Below, piece by piece: positions 4,403 through 9,785 of a stretch of DNA of 9,785 nucleotides. The number at the start of each line of letters is the position of its first letter. Within the stretch, counting starts at the first letter, position 1. The notes under the pieces were generated by a model. It was not told the DNA's origin. It saw nothing but the letters and a program-made list of their open reading frames with translations, and did no database searches. The position numbers and the translations under genes are program-made. The stretch comes from Paracoccus sp. (in: a-proteobacteria) (GTDB taxonomy: Bacteria; Pseudomonadota; Alphaproteobacteria; Rhodobacterales; Rhodobacteraceae), in assembly GCA_031178645.1 (NCBI GenBank), contig JAPSIP010000038.1:1-9785 (forward strand). The letters are read 5' to 3'.

Positions 4403-6940
4403 GAAGCGGTCCAGCAACCGCCCCAGATAATCGCGTTCGTCCTGCGGACGCTCCGCCTCGCCGCTGCGGCGCCGGATTTCGTCCAGCAGATCGCGGGCAC
4501 GCTGCGCCGGATCCACGCCTTCGGCCAGGGGATCGCCGCCGGCGATGACATGGCCGTTGCCGTCGCGCTGACGGCCCAACGGATCAAGCGCCGGGCGTTG
4601 CCCCGCTGTCTGTCCTTCCCCTGCGCGGTCGCCGCCGCCGGGCTGCTGGCCTTCCTGGCCTTGCTGCTGTCCCTGCTGGCCTTGTTGCCCCTGCTGGGCC
4701 ATCATGTCGCCCAGGGCGCGCATCCCTTCGCGCATGGACTGGATCGCATCGGCCTGCCGCTGCAGCGCGCCGCCCATGTCGCCCTCGCGCAGCGCCTGCT
4801 CGGCCTCTTCCATCGCGCGGCCGGCCTCGTCCAGCTGGCGCCGCGCCTCGTCGCCGCCGGGCGATCCCTGGCCGGGCAACAGGCCCTGCTGCTGGCCCAG
4901 TTCCTCGCGCAGTTGCTGCTGGCGGTCTGCGAGTCCCTGCGCATTGTCAGAGGGCTGGCCCATCTGCCCTTGGCCGAACTGTTCCTGCATGTCGCGGAAG
5001 GCCTCGTCCGACAGTTGCTGCTGCTCGCGCAGCGTGTCGGCCAGGCGGTTCATCGGCTGGTTGCCGCTGCTGCCTTCCTGGCCTTCGCCCTGGCCCTGGG
5101 ACTGGCGGACCTGCAGGTTCTCCATCATGCGGTTGAACTGCTCCAGCAACTCCTGGGCCTCGGCCATGCGGCCCTCGTTCATCAGCCGCTGGATCTCGTC
5201 CATCATCTGCTGGATCTGGTCGCCGGTAATCTGCTGGCCCTGCTGTTCCCCGGTAAACCGTTCCGAGGGATCCTGCTGCTGCCCCTGCTGGGCCAGCATC
5301 TCGGTATATGCATCCGTGGCGGCCTTCAACTCGTCCATCAGCCGCTGGATTTCGTCGGGGCTGGCGCCGTTGCGGATCGCCTCGGACAGCTTTTCCTGCG
5401 CCTGGCGCATCTGTTCCAGGGCATCGGAAAGCCCGCCATCCTCCAACTGGACGGCCGCCTGCCACAGCGCCTCGGCCAGATCGTCGCGGGCCTTGTCGGT
5501 CAGGGAGTCGCCTTCCAGCAGCGTTACGGCGCCGCGCAATTCAAGATACAGGGGCTGTTCCACGAACCCCTGCGGCTGCCATGTCACCGCGCGCAGGATT
5601 TCGGCGCTGCGTCCCGCATTGTCGCGAGACCACAGCAGGTCGCGCCGCATCTCGATCAGGGCAGCAGCCAGCGGGTTGAAAAAGCGCCGCCCGGGCAGGA
5701 CAGTCTGCATCGGCTGCGCCTCGCCCACCTGCTCGATCCCGTCCACCGCCCGCAGGCTGACGCTGACCGGCAGGTTCGCCCAAGGGTGGCGGGACAGATC
5801 CTCGGTCAACTGGCCCTGCACCGCGCGCCGGTCGCCGCGCGGCAAGGGCAGCGCCAGTTCCACGGCCGGACGGGGTTCCGGGTCGATGGCAAGGCCAAAG
5901 CGGCGATCGACTGCGGGCAGGTCAAGCGCGATCACCGCCTGCCCCGTGACCACGCCATGATCGTCCTGCGCACTGAAATCCTGCACCATGCGTCCGTCAG
6001 CACGGCGCACCGGCGCGGCGCCCGCCTGGATCACGGGGGCATTGTCCGCCAGCACGGTGACGTCGAAACGGCGTCCTGCCACTTCGATGGCCCCCGACAG
6101 TTCGGCCCGAAAGCCCGGCGCCTGCGGATCCTCGCCAAGCGCGGGACCGATATCCTGCGTGACAGACGCACCCTGCCCATACAGGCGGAAGGTCACCTCG
6201 CTACCCTTGGGCAGTTCCAGCACCTGCCCCTCGGCCAGGGCATTCAGATAGATCGTCGGGCGGCGGGTATAGGCGGGCGGTTCGGCCCAGCCTTCCCAAC
6301 TGGGGCCGGTCGACACGGCATCGGGCGTTACCGGGCGCGACACGGTCGCGGCAATCGCCGCAATCCCCTGCCCCATCTGGCTTGCACCGCCAAAGATCAG
6401 CGCCATGACAAGGGCCACCAGCCCCGCCAGCCGCAGCGCAAAGGGATCGCGCCGCGTCAGGCCCGCATCGGGGGGAACCGCCCGCGCCCTCGACGCCCGC
6501 GCCCGCATCTGCGCCAGGTGCGCCTGCCACAAGGCGCCCTCGCCGCCGATCGCCGCGCTGTCGGTCAATGCGGCCAAAGGACGGCCCGGCAGGGTCCGGT
6601 CCAGCCGGCCCATCGCATCGGCCATGCGCACCCGGCGAAAGCGCATCCCACCCCGGATCGCCACCCAGATCAGCAGCAAGACCACCGCCCCGGCCAGCCA
6701 GGGCAGCACCGGCAGCGGCACAACCGCCACCACGCCCAGCGAGAAAGCGGCAAAGACCAACGCCAGCACGGTGGCCAGCGGCCAGAAAGCGCGGGCCGCC
6801 TGTTCCCAGACCATGCCCCAGCGGGTCAGGTGCAGGGCACGGGCGACCGGCCCCCTCTTCTGTGTAAAAATATCCTCGGGGGTCCGGGGGCCGACAGCCC
6901 CCGGCTGCAACGTCACATCGGGGTGCCGCGTCAAAGCCAT
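4400..6940 (-). CDS. TIGR02302/DUF4175 family membrane protein
   Basis: This 846-residue protein belongs to a large alphaproteobacterial family with no established function. In order: a short N-terminal segment, TM helices at about 50-72 and 78-96, a cytoplasmic-type basic stretch, TM3 at about 167-186, a predominantly beta-type domain at about 195-450 (PPAYTRRPTIYL near its start), a helical region at about 473-550 (DALEQMRQAQEKLSEAIR and similar), then a very Gln/Gly-rich region to about 775 containing short helices (QQMMDEIQRLMNEGRMAEAQ), and a conserved-looking C-terminus ending DYLGRLLDRF. The large part after TM3 is probably periplasmic. The ATG at 6940 overlaps the lysA stop by 10 nt, and its ribosome site lies in a perfect hairpin. 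Residues about 13-27 are encoded by a repeat-like hairpin element, so the true N-terminus could be questioned. No catalytic motif is visible. It ends head-on with the zinc-ribbon gene. Confidence 0.88.
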   Translation of the reverse strand: MALTRHPDVTLQPGAVGPRTPEDIFTQKRGPVARALHLTRWGMVWEQAARAFWPLATVLALVFAAFSLGVVAVVPLPVLPWLAGAVVLLLIWVAIRGGMRFRRVRMADAMGRLDRTLPGRPLAALTDSAAIGGEGALWQAHLAQMRARASRARAVPPDAGLTRRDPFALRLAGLVALVMALIFGGASQMGQGIAAIAATVSRPVTPDAVSTGPSWEGWAEPPAYTRRPTIYLNALAEGQVLELPKGSEVTFRLYGQGASVTQDIGPALGEDPQAPGFRAELSGAIEVAGRRFDVTVLADNAPVIQAGAAPVRRADGRMVQDFSAQDDHGVVTGQAVIALDLPAVDRRFGLAIDPEPRPAVELALPLPRGDRRAVQGQLTEDLSRHPWANLPVSVSLRAVDGIEQVGEAQPMQTVLPGRRFFNPLAAALIEMRRDLLWSRDNAGRSAEILRAVTWQPQGFVEQPLYLELRGAVTLLEGDSLTDKARDDLAEALWQAAVQLEDGGLSDALEQMRQAQEKLSEAIRNGASPDEIQRLMDELKAATDAYTEMLAQQGQQQDPSERFTGEQQGQQITGDQIQQMMDEIQRLMNEGRMAEAQELLEQFNRMMENLQVRQSQGQGEGQEGSSGNQPMNRLADTLREQQQLSDEAFRDMQEQFGQGQMGQPSDNAQGLADRQQQLREELGQQQGLLPGQGSPGGDEARRQLDEAGRAMEEAEQALREGDMGGALQRQADAIQSMREGMRALGDMMAQQGQQGQQGQQQGQEGQQPGGGDRAGEGQTAGQRPALDPLGRQRDGNGHVIAGGDPLAEGVDPAQRARDLLDEIRRRSGEAERPQDERDYLGRLLDRF
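4642..4700 (-). repeat. Low-complexity Gln/Gly codon repeat in the DUF4175 gene
   Basis: This stretch encodes a near-regular GQQ tripeptide array (AQQGQQGQQGQQQGQEGQQ) at about residues 747-766, from CAG/CAA and GGC/GGG codons. It is the densest part of a Gln-rich region of more than 200 residues. Such DNA is prone to length variation. Confidence 0.75.
6862..6904 (-). repeat. Repeat-like hairpin element inside the DUF4175 coding start
   Basis: On the minus strand a perfect 8-bp stem CCGGGGGC-TGTCG-GCCCCCGG (6904-6884) is followed by ACCCCCGAGGATATTTTTAC. I recall hairpins followed by CCCCGAGGATATTTTT as scattered elements in Rhodobacteraceae genomes, mostly between genes or at gene ends. Here it is in frame and encodes about residues 13-27 (GAVGPRTPEDIFTQK). 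The T-run is more than 10 nt from the stem, so it is not a canonical terminator. The hairpin is seen directly, and the family identity is from memory. Confidence 0.55.
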
Positions 6941-8196
6941 TCCGGGATGCTATCCCGGGCCAGCATTTCCTCAAACGTCGGCCTTGCCCTGATGACGGCG
7001 AAGTGATCGCCGCTCACCAGAACCTCGGGCACCAGGGGCCGGGAATTGTATTCCGACGCCATAACCGCGCCATAAGCCCCAGCCGATCGGAAGGCGATGA
7101 GGTCGCCCGCCGCCATCTGCGGCAGTTCCGCACCCTTCTGGAAGGTGTCGCCCGATTCGCAGACCGGACCCACAACGTCGAAGGGCCGCACGGGCGCGCC
7201 CAGGGCAGGCTCGACCAGCGGGACGATGTCGTGATGCGCGCCATACATGGCCGGGCGCAGCAGGTCGTTCATCGCCGCGTCCACGATCAGGAAGTCGCGC
7301 CCCTCTCCCTCTTTCACATAGATCACCTGCGACAGCAGCACCCCAGCATTGCCGACGATGTTGCGCCCCGGCTCGATCTCGATCTCGCAGCCCAGATCGC
7401 CCACTGCGTCCCGGATCACCTGGCCATATTCGATGGGCAGGGGCGGCGCGTTGTTGTCGCGGCGATAGGGAATGCCCAGGCCGCCGCCTAGATCCAGGCG
7501 CGTGATCGCGTGGCCATCGGCGCGCAGCGCGCGGGTCAGGTCGGCGACCTTGGCATAGGCCGCACGATAGGGATCCAGATCGGTCAACTGGCTGCCGATA
7601 TGCACGTCCACGCCCACGATCTGCAGTCCGGGCATAGCGGCGGCCTCGGCATAAACCTCGCGCGCGCGGGCGATGGGGATGCCGAACTTGTTCTCGGACT
7701 TGCCGGTCGCGATCTTCTCGTGCGTTTTCGCATCCACGTCGGGGTTCACGCGCACCGCCACCGGAACCGTCGCGCCCATGCTGGCCGCAAGGGCCGACAG
7801 CGCGCGCATCTCGGGTTCGGATTCCAGGTTGAACTGGCGGATGCCGCCTTCGATGGCCATGCGCATCTCGGCCAGGGTCTTGCCCACGCCGGAAAAGACA
7901 ATGCGGTCGCCGGGTACGCCTGCGGCCTTGGCGCGCGCGTATTCGCCGCCCGAGACGACATCCATTCCTGCGCCGAGATCGCCCAGCAGCTTCAGCACGG
8001 CCAAGTTGCTGTTGGCCTTTACGGCGAAGCAGACCAGGTGGTCGGTCCAGTCAAGCGCCTGGCGGAACAGCCCGAAATGCCGCGTCAGGGTTGCCGCCGA
8101 ATAGACATAGACGGGCGTGCCAACCTCGGCCGCGATGCGCGACAGGGGCACGTCTTCGGCGCAAAGCTGGCCGCCCTGGTAGTTGAAGTGATCCAC
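6931..8196 (-). CDS. lysA: Diaminopimelate decarboxylase
   Basis: This 421-residue PLP enzyme of the alanine racemase-like/group IV decarboxylase fold converts meso-diaminopimelate to L-lysine and CO2 in the cytoplasm, the last step of lysine synthesis. Visible landmarks are the PLP lysine K60 in CFAVKANSN, HIGSQ (199-203), the glycine-rich GGGLGIPY (237-244), EPGR (275-278) and the active-site cysteine C346 in CESGD, with GAYG at about 373-376 and YNSRP near the end. The length is normal for the family. The start is GTG (8196-8194), directly after the TAG of the small lipoprotein gene, with GGAG 6 nt upstream inside that gene. Its stop lies 10 nt inside the next gene, so expression should be coupled on both sides. 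Enzymes of this fold include other decarboxylases, but CESGD and overall similarity favour LysA. Confidence 0.97.
   Translation of the reverse strand: MDHFNYQGGQLCAEDVPLSRIAAEVGTPVYVYSAATLTRHFGLFRQALDWTDHLVCFAVKANSNLAVLKLLGDLGAGMDVVSGGEYARAKAAGVPGDRIVFSGVGKTLAEMRMAIEGGIRQFNLESEPEMRALSALAASMGATVPVAVRVNPDVDAKTHEKIATGKSENKFGIPIARAREVYAEAAAMPGLQIVGVDVHIGSQLTDLDPYRAAYAKVADLTRALRADGHAITRLDLGGGLGIPYRRDNNAPPLPIEYGQVIRDAVGDLGCEIEIEPGRNIVGNAGVLLSQVIYVKEGEGRDFLIVDAAMNDLLRPAMYGAHHDIVPLVEPALGAPVRPFDVVGPVCESGDTFQKGAELPQMAAGDLIAFRSAGAYGAVMASEYNSRPLVPEVLVSGDHFAVIRARPTFEEMLARDSIPEWL
6942..6958 (-). promoter_or_regulatory. Perfect hairpin covering the DUF4175 ribosome-binding site
   Basis: CCGGGAT-AGC-ATCCCGG (minus strand) is a perfect 7-bp stem with a 3-nt loop. 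It forms part of the last lysA codons and ends one base before the DUF4175 ATG. The only purine-rich ribosome site (CCCGGA) is in its 3' arm. Ribosomes finishing lysA would open it, which would make DUF4175 translation depend on lysA translation. Confidence 0.5.
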
Positions 8197-8346
8197 CTAC
8201 AGCTCCGTGATCACGCCCATCGTGGCGTGGCCGGAAATCGAGACATTGGATTGGGGCGCGGTCTTGGGCGCCGTCGGACGCTCGGGCGGGCCGTCCACAC
8301 CACAGGCCGCCAAGGCTGCCACCGCCAGAATTGCAATCCATTTCAT
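8197..8346 (-). CDS. Small LptM-like lipoprotein between argH and lysA
   Basis: This 49-residue protein has a short signal peptide ([14 protein letters not shown]) and a lipobox LAAC with the lipidated cysteine at C15. The mature part begins [14 protein letters not shown], about 35 residues long. The C-G-x-x-G-P start resembles the LptM/YifL family (CGLKGPLYFP in E. coli), whose E. coli member binds the LptD LPS translocon. In alphaproteobacteria a small lipoprotein of this kind is commonly found between argH and lysA. The lipidation signal is clear, but LptM function is an inference from a short motif and position. The ATG overlaps the argH stop as ATGA with AAGGAG (8355-8360) 8 nt upstream. 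Its TAG is followed at once by the lysA GTG. The second residue of the mature protein is Gly, not Asp, so outer-membrane sorting is expected. Confidence 0.85.
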   Translation of the reverse strand: MKWIAILAVAALAACGVDGPPERPTAPKTAPQSNVSISGHATMGVITEL

Positions 8347-9746
8347 GCCAGTTTCTCCTTCCAGCGGGTGATCTGCGCGCGCACCTGATCGGGCGCCGTG
8401 CCGCCATAGCTTTGCCGCGAGGCGACGGAATTGTGAACGCCCAAGACGCCAAAGACTTCATTTGTAATCCCAGCGTGGACCGATTGCATGTCGTCCAGCG
8501 TCAGATCGGGCAGGTCGCAGGCCTTGCGTTCAGCCAGGGCCACCAGCGACCCGGTGACGTGATGCGCGTCGCGGAACGGCAGGCCCAGTTCGCGCACCAG
8601 CCAGTCGGCCAGATCCGTCGCGGTGGAAAACCCGGCCGAGGCCGCAGCCTCCATCCGGTCGCGGTTGGCGGTCAGGTCGGACAGCATCCCCGCCATCGCG
8701 GCCAGGGCCAGCATCAGGCTGTCGGCGGCATCGAAGACCTGTTCCTTGTCCTCTTGCATGTCCTTGGAATAGGCCAGCGGCAGGCCCTTCATCACCGTGA
8801 ACAGCGCGACCGTCGCCCCCAGGATGCGCCCGATCTTGGCGCGGATCAGCTCAGCCGCATCCGGGTTGCGCTTCTGCGGCATGATGCTGGACCCGGTCGA
8901 CCACTTGTCCGACATCGACACGAAGCGGAACTGGGCGGACGACCAGATCACCAACTCCTCGGCCAGGCGCGACAGGTGGACGGCGCAGATCGACGCCGCC
9001 GACAGGAATTCCAGCGCAAAGTCCCGGTCGGACACGGCATCCAGGCTGTTGGCCATGGGCGCATCAAACCCAAGCGCCTGCGCGGTCGCGTGGCGGTCGA
9101 TGGGATAGCCCGTCCCGGCCAGCGCTGCCGCGCCGAGGGGCGATTCGTTCATCCGCTTCCGGGCGTCCTGGAACCGCGACAGGTCGCGGCCGAACATTTC
9201 CACATAGGCCATCATGTGATGGCCCCAGGTCACCGGCTGGGCGGTCTGCAGATGGGTAAAGCCCGGCATCACCCAATCCGCGCCTGCCTCGGCCTGGCCC
9301 AAGGCCGCGCGGATCAGCGCCTGCAGCGCCTCGATGGCCGCGTCGCACTGGTCGCGCACCCACAGGCGAAAATCCGTCGCCACCTGGTCATTGCGCGACC
9401 GGCCTGTGTGCAGGCGGCCTGCAGGCTCTCCGATGATCTCCTTCAGCCGCGCCTCGACATTCATGTGAATGTCCTCCAACTCGGTGCGGAAAGGGAAATC
9501 GCCCCCTTCGATCTCTGACAAGACGGTGAGCAGGCCTTCCCTGATCGCCTCGGCATCGCTAGTGCTGATGATGCCTTGTGCAGCCAGCATGGCGGCATGG
9601 GCACGGCTGCCCCGGATGTCCTGGGCGTAGAGCCGCCGGTCGAACCCGATCGAGGCGTTGATCGCCTCCATGATCGCGTCCGGCCTTGCGGCGAAGCGCC
9701 CGCCCCACATGCTGTTGGCGGAATCCTGTTGCGGCCGGTCGGTCAT
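8343..9746 (-). CDS. argH: Argininosuccinate lyase
   Basis: This 467-residue cytoplasmic enzyme splits argininosuccinate into arginine and fumarate, the last step of arginine synthesis. Fumarase/aspartase superfamily signatures are all present: SMWGGRF at the N-terminus, HTGRSRNDQ (113-121), TxxHxQxAQP with catalytic-type H165 (164-171), and the mobile loop [12 protein letters not shown] (285-296) with the catalytic serine. The length is typical. I chose the ATG at 9746, preceded by AAGGA with a 7-nt gap. A second ATG (residue 13, before WGGRF) has a poorer ribosome site but keeps all conserved sequence. It is the first gene of argH-lipoprotein-lysA-DUF4175, and its stop overlaps the lipoprotein start by 4 nt. 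A probable plus-strand gene starts only 24 bp away. Confidence 0.97.
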   Translation of the reverse strand: MTDRPQQDSANSMWGGRFAARPDAIMEAINASIGFDRRLYAQDIRGSRAHAAMLAAQGIISTSDAEAIREGLLTVLSEIEGGDFPFRTELEDIHMNVEARLKEIIGEPAGRLHTGRSRNDQVATDFRLWVRDQCDAAIEALQALIRAALGQAEAGADWVMPGFTHLQTAQPVTWGHHMMAYVEMFGRDLSRFQDARKRMNESPLGAAALAGTGYPIDRHATAQALGFDAPMANSLDAVSDRDFALEFLSAASICAVHLSRLAEELVIWSSAQFRFVSMSDKWSTGSSIMPQKRNPDAAELIRAKIGRILGATVALFTVMKGLPLAYSKDMQEDKEQVFDAADSLMLALAAMAGMLSDLTANRDRMEAAASAGFSTATDLADWLVRELGLPFRDAHHVTGSLVALAERKACDLPDLTLDDMQSVHAGITNEVFGVLGVHNSVASRQSYGGTAPDQVRAQITRWKEKLA

Positions 9747-9769
9747 AGGCGCGTCCTTCGGAGGTCTTC

Positions 9770-9785
9770 ATGCTGCGTTCCGCCC
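9770..9785 (+). CDS. Probable start of a divergent gene (only five codons visible)
   Basis: A strong GGAGG (9760-9764) lies 5 nt before ATG CTG CGT TCC GCC, reading MLRSA before the window ends. The opening is compatible with a signal peptide. In Rhodobacteraceae a TlpA-type thiol-disulfide protein is, as I recall, often divergent from argH, but five residues cannot identify it. The GGAGG could also be chance. Confidence 0.4.

Noticed and set aside
4620..5290. Possible CRISPR-like or tandem-repeat array from the recurrent CTGCTGGCC-type words
   Set aside because: The repetition follows Gln/Gly codons, has no fixed unit or spacers, and stays in frame with the DUF4175 protein.
6862..6904. Intrinsic terminator within the DUF4175 gene
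   Set aside because: The stem is strong, but the T-run is separated from it by more than 10 nt and the whole element is inside an open frame, so I list it as a repeat-like hairpin instead.
4550..7006. An 818-residue open frame on the plus strand opposite the DUF4175 gene
   Set aside because: It is antisense to a recognised family member. The apparent Leu/Ala/His-rich protein is produced by Gln and Gly codons read on the other strand, and there is no ribosome site or known domain.
7510..8388. A 292-residue open frame on the plus strand opposite lysA and the small lipoprotein gene
   Set aside because: It is a shadow of lysA, whose catalytic motifs are all intact on the other strand. The translation is His/Gly/Arg/Ala-rich without any domain.

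Overview
The window is high-GC DNA with the gene content and order of an alphaproteobacterium of the Rhodobacteraceae/Paracoccaceae, most likely a Paracoccus-like organism. This rests on the TIGR02302/DUF4175 protein next to lysA, the ftsE-ftsX-plsC run, and a hairpin-plus-'GAGGATATTTTT' sequence that I associate with this group. It is a judgement from protein recognition, not a database result. Genes are packed very tightly, almost all bases are coding, and there are no rRNAs, tRNAs, CRISPR arrays or insertion sequences.

Layout. (1) At 1-428, minus strand, lies the N-terminal part of an OxyR-like LysR regulator, cut by the window edge. (2) At 429-1057 there is a divergent intergenic region with a palindrome of OxyR half-site form, then two very small plus-strand genes: a YdcH/DUF465-family protein and an unrecognised 64-residue protein. 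Both have the same strong Shine-Dalgarno sequence. (3) At 1140-3513, minus strand, is the operon ftsE-ftsX-plsC (cell-division ABC system plus lysophospholipid acyltransferase), with 4-nt overlaps and TTG starts for ftsE and ftsX. (4) At 3614-4399, plus strand, is a zinc-ribbon protein with one C-terminal membrane helix, divergent from ftsE. (5) At 4400-9746, minus strand, is the four-gene coupled operon argH - small LptM-like lipoprotein - lysA - DUF4175/TIGR02302 membrane protein. The zinc-ribbon gene and the DUF4175 gene end head-on at one TGATCA hexamer with no base between them. (6) At 9770 there is the probable first few codons of a plus-strand gene divergent from argH.

Functionally this is mainly a housekeeping region: arginine synthesis (ArgH), lysine synthesis from meso-diaminopimelate (LysA), phosphatidic acid synthesis (PlsC), division-site peptidoglycan control (FtsEX), and three envelope proteins of little-known role (LptM-like lipoprotein, DUF4175 protein, zinc-ribbon membrane protein). 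I see no clear novel defence or mobile system. The points most worth a second look are the regulatory palindrome beside the OxyR-like gene with its two small-protein genes, the family-type repeat/hairpin inside the DUF4175 coding start, a perfect hairpin at the lysA/DUF4175 junction, a 14-bp tandem duplication in the ftsE leader, the zero-gap convergent stops, and the back-to-back starts at argH.
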